Positions 48,770 to 56,659 of a DNA stretch of 64,000 nucleotides are shown here, one piece after another. A model generated the notes under the pieces. The model was given only the letters and a program-made list of their open reading frames with translations, did no database searches and was not told the origin of the DNA. The stretch spans positions 1,798,001 to 1,862,000 of the forward strand of contig CAWAND010000010.1 in assembly GCA_963783335.1 (NCBI GenBank), read 5' to 3'. The DNA is from CAWAND01 sp963783335 (GTDB taxonomy: Bacteria; Chloroflexota; Anaerolineae; Anaerolineales; E44-bin32). Every line of letters starts with the position of its first letter. Within the stretch, counting starts at the first letter, position 1. Both the position numbers and the translations under genes were made by a program.

Positions 48770-49207
48770 GTGGAGAGCTCTCTTGCCCTGAAAGCAGAGC
48801 AGTACATGCTAGCTCTGTATTCGGGAGACGTCGGTGAGGTAGAAGGCCTGGTTAGCGAGGATATCGTGATCAGCTACCCCGTCTTCGAGAATCTGTTTGG
48901 CACTCCCGAAATTCGCAGCCGCAAATCGGCCAAGGATTTTGCTGTTCACTTTTCAAGCCGATGGTCGGATCAAGAGCTCAAGATCCACGAAAGTGTCTCG
49001 CAGGGGAGCAAGGTAGTCTTGGTCTGGGAATTCTCGGCACGCAACATTGCGCCATTGTCGCCCGATCAACCCGCCACTCAGGAACGCAGGACTTGGGGCG
49101 GAATCACCCTGATTCAATTCGATGGTTCTGGCCGAATTCGTGCGGAGATTGGCGAAGAAAGCACCCTGGGCCCGATTGGGAGAACAAACTCGGTTGGTGT
49201 GTCATAG
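48770..49207 (+). CDS. SnoaL-like / NTF2-fold protein
   Basis: A 145-aa protein with the cone-shaped NTF2-like fold: a first helix pair (LALKAEQYMLALYSGDVGEV), VSEDIVISYPVFENLFG, and strands KVVLVWEFSARN and WGGITLIQFDGSGRIRAE. SnoaL-like proteins are hydrolases, isomerases or carriers; no catalytic residue can be assigned. Initiation is at a GTG with AAGGAGAATC in front. It is the first gene right of IS copy B and its cassette start has been damaged. Confidence 0.75.
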   Translation: MESSLALKAEQYMLALYSGDVGEVEGLVSEDIVISYPVFENLFGTPEIRSRKSAKDFAVHFSSRWSDQELKIHESVSQGSKVVLVWEFSARNIAPLSPDQPATQERRTWGGITLIQFDGSGRIRAEIGEESTLGPIGRTNSVGVS

Positions 49208-49298
49208 CCTATGTGTCGTTTCTTCGCAGAAATGTCACCAGCCACCTGGTGCCGACCTCCCAACGACGCGCAAAGGGCTGAAGTAGGCGGTGTGTTCT

Positions 49299-49307
49299 GC
49301 CTAACAT
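49299..49307 (+). repeat. attC 19, left end cut off by IS
   Basis: GCCTAACAT is all that remains left of the second IS. The rest of the site continues at 50757. Confidence 0.85.
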
Positions 49308-49309
49308 CT

Positions 49310-49534
49310 ATGAAAGCACGTCCCCTGTCAATAGCCTCTGCCGTTAAATGAACATCTTCTCTCTGGTTGGAGAGTGTTTTTCTTCTTGAGTTGACCTCCA
49401 GCGCTTCAAAGCTAAGCCGGTCTCGCCGGAAACATCTATCCCGTAGGACACCGGGACGGTGTTCGCCCTCAATGGGGCATGAGTATGTTCGCCAGGGGCG
49501 GCCCAATCATCTCGCGGATCTCAGTGGACCCATG
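49310..49534 (-). ncRNA. Candidate bridge RNA / seekRNA region of the second IS
   Basis: Non-coding 3' part after the transposase stop. On the minus strand it begins with CTAACAT (49532-49538, overlapping the stop), equal to the complement of the right target AT-GTTAG, and then has GCGAGATGATT (49505-49515), equal to the left target, core and left end at 50753-50763. Opposite-sense target segments are expected of a target-binding loop. Inferred, not proven. Confidence 0.6.
49445..49462. repeat. 18-bp hairpin motif, copy 1
   Basis: AGGACACCGGGACGGTGT, with ACACCG/CGGTGT pairing around a 3-nt loop. The same 18 bases occur at 50221-50238 within the disrupted transposase gene. Confidence 0.75.
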
Positions 49535-50683
49535 TTAGCCGCGGACCTTCCCCTGGCTGAGCGAGACAGGGGACTTCATCCCTCCGGGAGCCCAGTGAGG
49601 AGGCTCCTGGTAGGGCTCGCCCTTCTTGAGAACCCAGTAAGTTGACTCGGCCAGATAGCGAGCGGTGGCGCCGACGGCGACAGCGTGGCCCTTTCGCCGG
49701 CGGTTGCGCTCGAAGAGGTGGACGACGTACTTCCTGCGCCAGTTGGCGTGGTGTCGGTGAGCCACGATGACGTTGGCGGCTTCGATGAAAGCCCATTTCA
49801 GGTAGGTGTTGGCCTGCTTAACCATCCGCCCGTAGTGGGCACGGCCGGCACTGGCACTGACTTTGGGCACCAGGCCGCAGTAGCTAGCGAAGTGGTTAGG
49901 AGCGCTGAAGCGATCGATGGAGCCGATCTCTCGATCGATGACGATGGCCAGCACTTTGGCCGGCCCGGGAACCGTTTGGACCAACTGGATTGTGGGTGTG
50001 GTTTGGATGCGCTCGACGATCCGGTCTTCCAGCTGCTTGATGTGGCTGTTCAGAGCGTCGAGGAGCTGCAGCTGCTGGGATGTGCAGCGGGCGGTTTCGG
50101 CAGGCAGGTGCTGCAGCAGGTCTTCGAGATCGCTCCGCCGTCTGGAGGCGAAGATATCACTGGCGCCGTCCAGAGAAAGGGCGTACTTGGCCAGGGTGGA
50201 GGAGATTCGGTTCTTCCCGAAGGACACCGGGACGGTGTGACCCGGGTGCGGTGGCCGGCGAAGGTCATCCGGGTGCGGGGCAGCTCACGCTCGTCACGGA
50301 CCTCAGTCGGTGGGATCCAGACAGAGGGGAGTTTGCCCAGGTAGAGGAGAGTGGCCAGGCCGTGGGCATCGAGCTTGTCGGTCTTGCCGCAGGCGCCCGG
50401 CACGGGTGTGGATGTTGCCCATCATGACCTTGGCCTTGGCGGCGTGAGCCAGGAGCGGGATGCAGCCGGAAGCTTCGATCTCGTCCACGATCCAGTACCA
50501 ATTGCCAACAGTCTCCAAGGCAACGGGTGTCGCATCTGGGAACTGGGAAAGAAAGTCTCCAATGGCGCCCGGCACGTGGCCGACGCGGACCTGTTGGGCC
50601 AGCTGGCCCGCTTCATCCAGCACAGCGAAGAGTGAGAAATGCTTGTGGGCATCACAGCCGATCGTATAATCTGAATGAACCAT
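49535..50683 (-). pseudogene. IS110-family transposase with two small insertions
   Basis: The start MVHSDYTIGCDAHKHFSLFA gives the first Asp, ALETVGNWYWIVDEIEASG the Glu, KTDKLDAHGLATLLYLGKLP the last Asp pair, and SASAGRAHYGRMVKQANTYL the Ser domain. Near 50405 about 22 extra bases stand between MMGNI and KTDKLDAHG, and near 50225 about 23 extra bases stand between AGHRTR and KNRISSTL. Each breaks the frame; together they add 45 bases, so the end returns to the first frame. The two inserts are similar GC-rich hairpins. Confidence 0.87.
50221..50238. repeat. 18-bp hairpin motif, copy 2
   Basis: Exact second copy of the motif at 49445-49462; here it is the insert that shifts the transposase frame. 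A more distant relative (around 50390-50412) makes the other frame break. Confidence 0.75.
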
Positions 50684-50684
50684 G

Positions 50685-50741
50685 CTGCACCTCCTTGGGT
50701 GGACAGGGAACCAGACACTCCCAGTCTAACGGGAGGTGCAG
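50685..50741 (-). promoter_or_regulatory. Hairpin that can hide the transposase ribosome site
   Basis: CTGCACCTCC (50685-50694) and GGAGGTGCAG (50732-50741) are perfect complements. On the minus strand the second arm carries GGAGG just before the ATG, so transcripts entering from outside would fold and block translation, a known IS safeguard. Confidence 0.6.
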
Positions 50742-50756
50742 TGCTTTCATCTAATC

Positions 50757-50904
50757 ATCTCGCTGGATCGGACCGGGGATGGCGGGCGAATTTGGAAGAG
50801 ATGGTTGTATGTTCGAGGCGGTCGGGAGAAGAGGGGTTGAAGCACCCCGGCCGATCCCCTTCGGCTCTGCTCAGGGTGCTTCGCGAAGCTCGAGGGCGTT
50901 ATGC
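50757..50904 (+). repeat. attC 19, right part, with insertion in 3' arm
   Basis: Starts ATCTCGCTGG after the IS, loop variant GGAAGAGATGGTTGTATGTTC, R' GTTATGC. The 3' arm has about 30 extra bases (CCCTTCGGCTCTGCTCAGGG and more) between CCGGCCGAT and AGCTCGAGG. Confidence 0.88.
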
Positions 50905-51004
50905 AGCGGGAGGTTTGAAAAGAGTTGATCAATTCGCCTGGATCGTGCAGGTTATCCAACTATCATGATCCATTCGCCAGCGAGGATTCGAGAGGAAACT
51001 TGAT

Positions 51005-51517
51005 GTGGGCGTTTTGATGTCTTTGGTAACAGATTCTGGCGAGGATGCTCCTATTGCCTACAGCTCACAGGCAGATCCTAAAGAATTCTGCTGGCAAGTA
51101 ACGACGTTTGCGAACAATGATGATAGCGAGATTCGGGTGCTCTTGAATCAGTTTAATTTGGATCTCGAGCCCCTTTCCAGGCTTTCGGGCGAGGAGTTCA
51201 CTCTTGAGGCGTGGATGAGCCCACTTACCAAGATTTCTGGTGATTGGGACGAGTGGACCAAAGATATGAAGCTCGACACGTGGAATCAACACAAAGCTCA
51301 AATCGACGCTTCATACCAAGCACCGGAGTGTCTCATCGCCGCGATCGGCGCTTTTGTAGAATCATTAGAAGCAAATCCTGACGTTTACAAAACGGTGGGA
51401 ATCGAGGATCTATACTTCATCAATGGCTCGTTCCTTCTCCACCTCAAAGACCTGCGTCTCATGGCAGAGTGGGCGAGGGATCGAGGATTCGATAAGGTTC
51501 GGCTATTGGTTTCTTAG
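51005..51517 (+). CDS. Unknown soluble cassette protein
   Basis: A 170-aa acidic protein (start GTG 51005 or ATG 51017). Recognisable pieces are KEFCWQVTTFANNDDSEIRV near the start and LYFINGSFLLHLKDLRLMAE near the end. The base composition is lower in GC than the neighbours, and the attC behind it belongs to the minor sub-family, so it was probably acquired separately. I do not recognise the family. Confidence 0.65.
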   Translation: MGVLMSLVTDSGEDAPIAYSSQADPKEFCWQVTTFANNDDSEIRVLLNQFNLDLEPLSRLSGEEFTLEAWMSPLTKISGDWDEWTKDMKLDTWNQHKAQIDASYQAPECLIAAIGAFVESLEANPDVYKTVGIEDLYFINGSFLLHLKDLRLMAEWARDRGFDKVRLLVS

Positions 51518-51596
51518 GGAGCCAGCTAGTGCACTATCGCCGGTAGTTGGATCCGTGTTTGCTTCGATCCAGCGTCCGAGTTGCTGGCTTGACGCT

Positions 51597-51721
51597 GCAT
51601 AACGTCTCGCGGGAGGCGATCGGGGATGAAGCGCGATTTGCAGGCGGTGGAGCGGGTTGTGGGTCTGGGAAGTCCAGGCAGATTGGCGTACCCCGGCGCC
51701 TCAGCTCGAGGTTGTTATGAA
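51597..51721 (+). repeat. attC 20, minor sub-family
   Basis: R'' GCATAAC, R' GTTATGA. Arms GGAGGCGATCGGGG and CCCCGGCGCCTCAGCTCGAGG: both arms changed together relative to the main family, keeping the pairing. Loop unrelated to the common one. Confidence 0.88.
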
Positions 51722-51747
51722 GCCCATATCCACCCAGAGAGGTATCC

Positions 51748-52329
51748 GTGAAAGACTACACGGTCAAAGCACTTAGTCCTGAAACCTGGTCCGATTTTGC
51801 CCAGCTTGTCGAGAGGCATAACGGCGTGTGGGGTGGTTGTTGGTGCATGGCCTTTCACCCCGAAGGCACAAAGACAGGAAAGGCTCGGGAGCTGAAAGAG
51901 CGCCGGGTAAGCGAGGGGCATGCTCATGCCGCCCTAGTTTATGACGGTTCCACATGTGTGGGATGGTGTCAATTTGGCTCTGTAGATGAATTGCCCCGAA
52001 TTAAACTCAAGCGAGCATATCAAGAAGGTGTAGAAGCCCTCCCAGATTGGAGGATTACCTGCTTCTTCGTCGATCGAGATTATCGCCATCAAGGTGTTGC
52101 CTCTGTCGCATTGGATGGAGCCCTTACGGAGATTGCCCGATTGGGAGGCGGTAAGGTTGAAAGCTATCCGCAAGATGTGGAAACCAACCCAGTCTCTGGA
52201 TCCTTTCTATACAATGGCACTGTCTCGATGTTTGAGCAACATGGTTTCCAAAGACACCGTCAACTTGGCAAGAACCACTGGGTTGTTGCAAGAGATGTGA
52301 TCAATGAATCAAGCAGGCTTGGAAGATGA
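51748..52329 (+). CDS. GNAT-family N-acetyltransferase
   Basis: A 193-aa acetyl-CoA-dependent transferase-like protein. The central strand and P-loop equivalent is RITCFFVDRDYRHQGVASVA (about 111-130), preceded by CVGWCQFGSVDELPRI and followed by SFLYNGTVSMFEQHGFQRH, the usual last part of the fold. The N-terminal GVWGGCWCMAFHP pattern is shared by a known subgroup of environmental GNATs. The substrate is unknown. GTG start at 51748 with AGAGAGG upstream. Lower GC than the core. Confidence 0.85.
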   Translation: MKDYTVKALSPETWSDFAQLVERHNGVWGGCWCMAFHPEGTKTGKARELKERRVSEGHAHAALVYDGSTCVGWCQFGSVDELPRIKLKRAYQEGVEALPDWRITCFFVDRDYRHQGVASVALDGALTEIARLGGGKVESYPQDVETNPVSGSFLYNGTVSMFEQHGFQRHRQLGKNHWVVARDVINESSRLGR

Positions 52330-52340
52330 TGCACCGGGCT

Positions 52341-52464
52341 TCATAACGTCTCAAAGGAGGCGACCGGGGATGCGGCTCAATTCGCTAGAGAGGGAGCGGG
52401 GGCGCAGTCCTGTGATTCCTAGCCAACAGTGTGGCCCCGGCGCCTCAGCTCGAGGTTGTTAGAC
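52341..52464 (+). repeat. attC 21, minor sub-family
   Basis: R'' TCATAAC agrees with the GNAT cassette start TTATGA; R' GTTAGAC. Arms GGAGGCGACCGGGG and CCCCGGCGCCTCAGCTCGAGG. Confidence 0.88.
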
Positions 52465-52486
52465 GGCTTGCAGACGATCTTTAGGA

Positions 52487-52963
52487 GTGGAAGGCGTGGC
52501 AACTCTCCATCTGATGGTTGGACTTCCTTGTTCAGGAAAATCAACACTTGCGCGGAAGATTGAACATGAGGGGTCGGCACTTCGTTTGACGACCGATGAA
52601 TGGCACGTCCCTCTTTTTGGTCAGGATGCAGAAGAGCCGGAACATAATGCCAGGCATTCTTTGATCGAGGCCATGCTTTGGAGTATCGCAAGCAGGGCAC
52701 TGGAATTGGGAACGAATGTAATCCTTGATTTCGGCTTTTGGGCACGAGAAGAGCGCGAGGATTATCGGCTTCGGGCCAAGCGACTTGGAGCCAGCAGCGA
52801 AGTGCATTTTCTTGATGTGCCGGAAAATGAACTGTTGAGGCGGCTTGCGGTCAGGAATTCGCAACCTTCCCAGGAGAGCTTCCACATTCCCGAAGAGAGC
52901 ATGAAGCCTTGGATAAAGTCCTTCCAGAGGCCGACACACGAAGAACTTGAACGTAGAGAATAG
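52487..52963 (+). CDS. AAA_33-type P-loop kinase (copy 2)
   Basis: A 158-aa protein that differs from the copy at 38669 by about seven residues, for example GLPCSGKSTLA for GLPCSGKTTLA, KIEHEG for KIELEG, and a last part KSFQRPTHEELE. The changes keep the P-loop, so both copies are likely active. That nearly all changes are substitutions without a frame break suggests some selection. Confidence 0.8.
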   Translation: MEGVATLHLMVGLPCSGKSTLARKIEHEGSALRLTTDEWHVPLFGQDAEEPEHNARHSLIEAMLWSIASRALELGTNVILDFGFWAREEREDYRLRAKRLGASSEVHFLDVPENELLRRLAVRNSQPSQESFHIPEESMKPWIKSFQRPTHEELERRE

Positions 52964-52980
52964 GAGATGAAGCAACGCCG

Positions 52981-53103
52981 TCTAACATCTCGCTGGAACG
53001 GACCGGGGATGCTGGGCGAGTTTGGCGTGATTGTTGTATGCTCAGGATGGCTCGGGGGCTGGGCGGAGTATGGCCCCGGCCGATCAGCTCGAGGGCGTTA
53101 GCT
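52981..53103 (+). repeat. attC 22
   Basis: R'' GTCTAAC (from 52980), R' GTTAGCT. Duplicate of attC 8 except the right loop half (GGATGGCTCGGGGGCTGGGCGG). Confidence 0.95.
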
Positions 53104-53112
53104 CGCCGTGAA

Positions 53113-53740
53113 GTGACAGGAGCAAGATGGGGATTGAGATTAACAGTACGTTGCTCTGGTCAAAGATTTACTGACGGCGATAGCGGCTGTGACGCCGCCT
53201 GCATCGGCATCTTGGGCTCGCCATGGAGAAAGCAGCTCAAGGGGAAGACTGAATATGAACTGGCCAGGCGCGTATGTAGCGGTCTACGGCTTAGGAATGC
53301 TGTTTCCTACTTTCGAAATCCCTTCATGACCGCCGGTGAAATCTCCGCCTCCATGGAACGCGAAGGAATGAAAGCGGAGCTCGCCGACAGGGAATATCGA
53401 TTCAAGTCCACTTCCGCGGTGTTCAGAAAGAGATGGGAGAAGATCTCGGACGCATCCACCGACCTAGAAATCAATGCGATCGAGGCAGAGGGTCCTGTGG
53501 GGCCGTGGCATCCAGGAAGCCTTGGTGGGAGTGTCGCGGTTGATTTCCGATCTCAATTTCAATGTGGGCTGGTACCTTAGGGAGCTCGGTGGATATGGCA
53601 GCGGAAAGCCAGAGGACATGGAGCGATTGGAAAGGTACGTGTACTCCATGGGCCCGGAAAATGATGATTTCGCGAAGAAGCTGTCGGCTGCTGTCGAGAC
53701 GGTGGAGGAGTTCTCAAACGTACCTAAGAATTTGATTGGC
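53113..53740 (+). pseudogene. Degraded copy of the membrane-anchored helical protein
   Basis: Aligns to 39300-39928 with at least eight single-base losses or gains, for example GACGCCGCC for GACCGCCGCC, GGCGCGTATGTAGC for GGGGCGTACTTGTAGC, and GGTCCTGTGGGGCC. The reading sense changes frame several times and the last part runs into attC 23. Only the middle (RNAVSYFRNPFMTAGEISAS to KISDASTDLEINAIEAE) is uninterrupted. Confidence 0.85.
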
Positions 53741-53742
53741 GA

Positions 53743-53865
53743 TCTAACATCTCGCTGGATGGGATCGGGGATGCGGGGCGAGTTTGGCGTGATTGTTGTA
53801 TGCTCAGGATGGCTCGGGGGCTGGGCGGAGGATGGCCCCGGCCGATCAGCTCGAGGGCGTTAGGA
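53743..53865 (+). repeat. attC 23
   Basis: R'' ATCTAAC (from 53742), R' GTTAGGA. Arm GATGGGATCGGGG; the right loop half equals that of attC 22 more than that of its own duplicate, attC 9. Confidence 0.94.
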
Positions 53866-53938
53866 TGCCAATCCCGGCTCCCGTTGATTGCTGCGCCTCG
53901 TATGCAAGCTGCCCCGCGCGGGCCGAAGGAAATGGCGC

Positions 53939-54496
53939 ATGACCGATTTAAAGGGCTTTACTTGGATCACTGAAGTTCGTATCGTGCCCTATGATCCGAG
54001 TTGGCCGGACCAATTCGAGGCTGAAGCCGAGATCCTGCGTCAGCTGCTAGGTGAAAGCGCCCTCGCCATCCACCATGTTGGGAGTACGGCTGTGCAGGGC
54101 TTGAGTGCGAAGCCCGTTGTGGACTTGATGGTTGAAGTCCCCGACCTCACTCTAGTCCAAAGTATGACATCAGAATTTGAGGCTGCCGGATACGAAGTCC
54201 GGGGCGAAGGAGGGATCCTGGGCCGCCACTTCGTGACAAGGAACGCCGCAGGCCAGCGCACTCACGACATCCACATCTTCCCGACCGGCCACAGAGAACT
54301 TGAGCAGATGATCCTTTTCCGAGACCGCATGCGCGAGGATCCAGAGGAGGCACAAGCGTACTCCGAATTGAAACGTCGCCTGGCTGAGCGGTACAAGCAA
54401 GATCCAGTTCGATACACGCAGGAAAAGACGGATTTCATTGTGAATGCTGTCCGGCGTCAGCGCGAGAAGATGGCTGGTCGCGGACATCTAGAGTAG
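53939..54496 (+). CDS. GrpB family (UPF0157) protein (copy 2)
   Basis: Same 185-aa protein as at 40132; the only base change I see in the gene is silent (GACGAGG to GACAAGG). The GSTAVQGLSAKPVVDLM motif is kept. Together with the heavily damaged gene before it, this shows that decay in the copied block is uneven. Confidence 0.9.
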   Translation: MTDLKGFTWITEVRIVPYDPSWPDQFEAEAEILRQLLGESALAIHHVGSTAVQGLSAKPVVDLMVEVPDLTLVQSMTSEFEAAGYEVRGEGGILGRHFVTRNAAGQRTHDIHIFPTGHRELEQMILFRDRMREDPEEAQAYSELKRRLAERYKQDPVRYTQEKTDFIVNAVRRQREKMAGRGHLE

Positions 54497-54517
54497 ATGG
54501 AGCAAGCGTTTTGGCAT

Positions 54518-54663
54518 CCTAACATCTCGCTCGATGGGACCGGGGATGCAGGGCGATTTTGGCGTGATTGTTGTATGCTCAGGATGGGTTGGGGGCAGAG
54601 TGGAGAATGGCCCGGCCGATCCCCACAAAGATCGTGGGACTTCGCAGCTCGAGGGCGTTAGGC
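54518..54663 (+). repeat. attC 24 with hairpin insertion
   Basis: Duplicate of attC 10 including the CCCAC/GTGGG insertion; one C is lost in GGCCCGGCCGAT. R'' TCCTAAC (from 54517), R' GTTAGGC. Confidence 0.92.
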
Positions 54664-54691
54664 GAACCGAGGCACAGTCCAGGGAGTACAT

Positions 54692-55192
54692 ATGAAGCCA
54701 TATGCGACGGTCGAGAACGTCGAATCCAAGGCCCACGCGTGGTTGGAGCAGATCCGTCCTTACAATCAGCATGAGATGCGGCTGAACGTGGCGGCGAGCG
54801 CCCTGCTCGTGATCGACATGCAGCGGTTCTTTCTCGATCCTGCATCCCCCACATTCACTTGTGGCGGCGTGGCGATCCTTCCGACGGTGAAGCGTCTCAT
54901 GGATGCCTTTCGCCGGGCCGGCCGGCCGGTGATCTTCACCAGACACGTGCACCATCCTGGCGACATCGACAGCGGGATCATGGGATGGTGGTGGGAGGGC
55001 ATGTGCCTCGAAGGCAGCCCGGAGAGCGAGATCCATCCGGACTTGGCCGAGATGCCAGGTGAGAAGGTCGTCTTCAAGCATCGGTACTCGGCCTTCTACA
55101 ACACGGACCTGGAGACCGTGCTGCGCTGTTCGAACGTGGAAGACGTCGTCGTCTCCGGAGTAATGACCAACCTGTGCTGCGAAGCGTTATGA
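54692..55192 (+). pseudogene. Isochorismatase-family hydrolase, 3' truncated (copy 2)
   Basis: The first 164 residues equal the protein at 40886, including D42, K129 and C162. After NLCCE the gene is joined to GCGTTATGA, so it ends AL-stop and lacks the last 59 residues and its short attC. The fold would miss its last strand and helices, so the protein is probably inactive. Confidence 0.88.
55184..55192 (+). repeat. attC remnant (R' box only)
   Basis: GCGTTATGA. The R'' box of the next attC (TCATAAC at 55919) agrees with it, so this is a true cassette start whose upstream attC has been lost by the deletion. Confidence 0.75.
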
Positions 55193-55267
55193 GGCATTTT
55201 TGTTAGATACTCACTCACCTACTACATGATGCTGTTCTAGCGTTGGTGAGTTTGGAAAGAAAATTGA

Positions 55268-55924
55268 ATGACCGCCGAATCGGTTGCGATGCGTATCGTA
55301 AATAGGCTTTCCCAGAGCGGATTTCGCACTGGGGAGGAGACATTTGAGGCAGTGTTTAGGCGTTATGCCAAATTGAGCCGGAAAGGTCGACTTCCCGGCG
55401 ACCCCACCTATTCGAGCACTGTCAGTATGAGAGTCGATCCAACGAGGAAGGAGCCCTTGCTCGTAGACATAACCAAGGTGGTTATGTACGCTCATGAGCC
55501 CGAAAAGAACCATGCCTTGCGAGCCATCACTTCGGAATGGGCAAACAGGACGGTAGCGCAGCAAGAGAAAATTAGAAATCTCGGACAGGAATATCTTGAA
55601 TGGCGAAATCAACCCCGAGTGGGTGCGGGCATGGGGGTTCCACTTTTCGGTCTCTCACCAAGCATCATTAGCGAATTACGAAAGATGCCTGTCGAAAAAG
55701 GATTAGACTTCCTAGCTGTCGTAGCAGCCCAATGGTCATATCGGTTTCAGCCGGCAGGATATCTAGATTACTTCAATAGCCTTGGCTGGCCGATGCTCGA
55801 ATCGCTCCATATAAGTGACTTCATTGGTCAAACAGCGATCATGTTCATAGCGATGGCATGGCAGGTTGAGGACCATGTACCGATATATTGGCAGCTTATT
55901 AAAGCAAGAAGGAATGCCTCATAA
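55268..55924 (+). CDS. Unknown cassette protein
   Basis: A 218-aa soluble protein starting SVAMRIVNRLSQSGFRTGEE and ending WQVEDHVPIYWQLIKARRNAS; the stop TAA is provided by the R'' box TCATAAC of its attC. The C-terminal half (ISELRKMPVEKGLDFLAVVA and so on) is helical. GC is lower than in the core. I do not recognise a family; no catalytic motif is evident. Confidence 0.65.
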   Translation: MTAESVAMRIVNRLSQSGFRTGEETFEAVFRRYAKLSRKGRLPGDPTYSSTVSMRVDPTRKEPLLVDITKVVMYAHEPEKNHALRAITSEWANRTVAQQEKIRNLGQEYLEWRNQPRVGAGMGVPLFGLSPSIISELRKMPVEKGLDFLAVVAAQWSYRFQPAGYLDYFNSLGWPMLESLHISDFIGQTAIMFIAMAWQVEDHVPIYWQLIKARRNAS

Positions 55925-56042
55925 CATCTCGCTGGATCGGACCGGGGATGCTGGGCGATTTTGGCGTGATTGTTGTATGCTCAGGACGGTGCTGGGGCAA
56001 GGCGGAGCGTCACCCCGGCCGATCAGCTCGAGGGCGTTAGGC
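55919..56042 (+). repeat. attC 25
   Basis: R'' TCATAAC overlaps the stop codon of the gene before it; R' GTTAGGC. Confidence 0.95.
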
Positions 56043-56121
56043 CGCCGAATCCTATCCGTTGGCCTGCATAGACAGAACTCCAATGCCCCTGACCGAGCAA
56101 GGGACTGACAAGGAGAATCCG

Positions 56122-56406
56122 ATGCCTCACCGAACACCGCCCTTAGACTTCCGAGATGGCTATTCTGAACTTCTGAAAGCTCGCCTGCGAGGTCAGCGCC
56201 AGAGGGCGGCTATAATTGGCGCAGTCTTTCTCCTATCACTTATTGGCTTTGTTGCCTTTGGCATGCTTGGGCAGCTCGCGGGGAGATCGGCGTTCTTTGC
56301 AGCCATCTTCCCGATCGCCTTCGGCCTTGGCTATTGCCAGAGTTGGGCACAATCGAACTCCACCAAGGGGCTTGTGGAGCTGGTGGCGAACCTGCAGAGG
56401 CAGTAG
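56122..56406 (+). CDS. Small two-helix membrane protein (copy 2)
   Basis: Identical in protein sequence to the 94-aa product at 43554. The cassette starts at 56037 and differs from copy 1 by single bases, among them one lost A in CCGCCGAATCC. See the first copy for the helices. Confidence 0.75.
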   Translation: MPHRTPPLDFRDGYSELLKARLRGQRQRAAIIGAVFLLSLIGFVAFGMLGQLAGRSAFFAAIFPIAFGLGYCQSWAQSNSTKGLVELVANLQRQ

Positions 56407-56513
56407 GCGAAGCGCTCGGCGCGAAGGCATCAACTTCCCCACCCCGTGTCTCGCAAAGGGCAAGGAATGGGCCGACATCTCGTTGTCGGGTTTGCGCGGC
56501 CGGGTCTCAGGCG

Positions 56514-56637
56514 GCCTAACATCTCGCTGGATCGGACCGGGGATGCGGAGCGCGTTTGGCGTGATTGTTGTATGCTCAGGATGGTTCGGGGGCAGGGTGG
56601 TGAATGGCCCCGGCCGATCAGCTCGAGGGCGTTAGCT
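56514..56637 (+). repeat. attC 26
   Basis: R'' GCCTAAC, R' GTTAGCT. 5' arm end GATGCGGAGCGCG; differs here from attC 14 although the cassettes are the same. Confidence 0.95.
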
Positions 56638-56659
56638 TGCCCACACTTCAGGGGGCCAA

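Larger units (their letters stand above)
49308..50756 (-). mobile_element. Second IS110/IS1111-type element, inserted in the R'' box of attC 19
   Basis: About 1449 bp. Perfect 10-bp inverted repeats ATGAAAGCAC (49310-49319) and GTGCTTTCAT (50741-50750) lie 2 and 6 bases inside the proposed ends, the sub-terminal offset known from IS1111. On the minus strand the left end reads GATTAG before ATGAAAGCAC, so it brings an R''-like box as it splits the attC at CGAGAT/GTTAGGC. The AT pair flanking both ends would be the core. The transposase is a pseudogene. Confidence 0.85.
52458..55183 (+). repeat. Four-cassette block, copy 2
   Basis: Repeat of 38640-41389. It starts exactly at a cassette border (GTTAGACGGCTTGC) and ends inside the hydrolase gene, where it is joined to GCGTTATGA. 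The second cassette has many single-base losses not found in copy 1. Confidence 0.92.
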
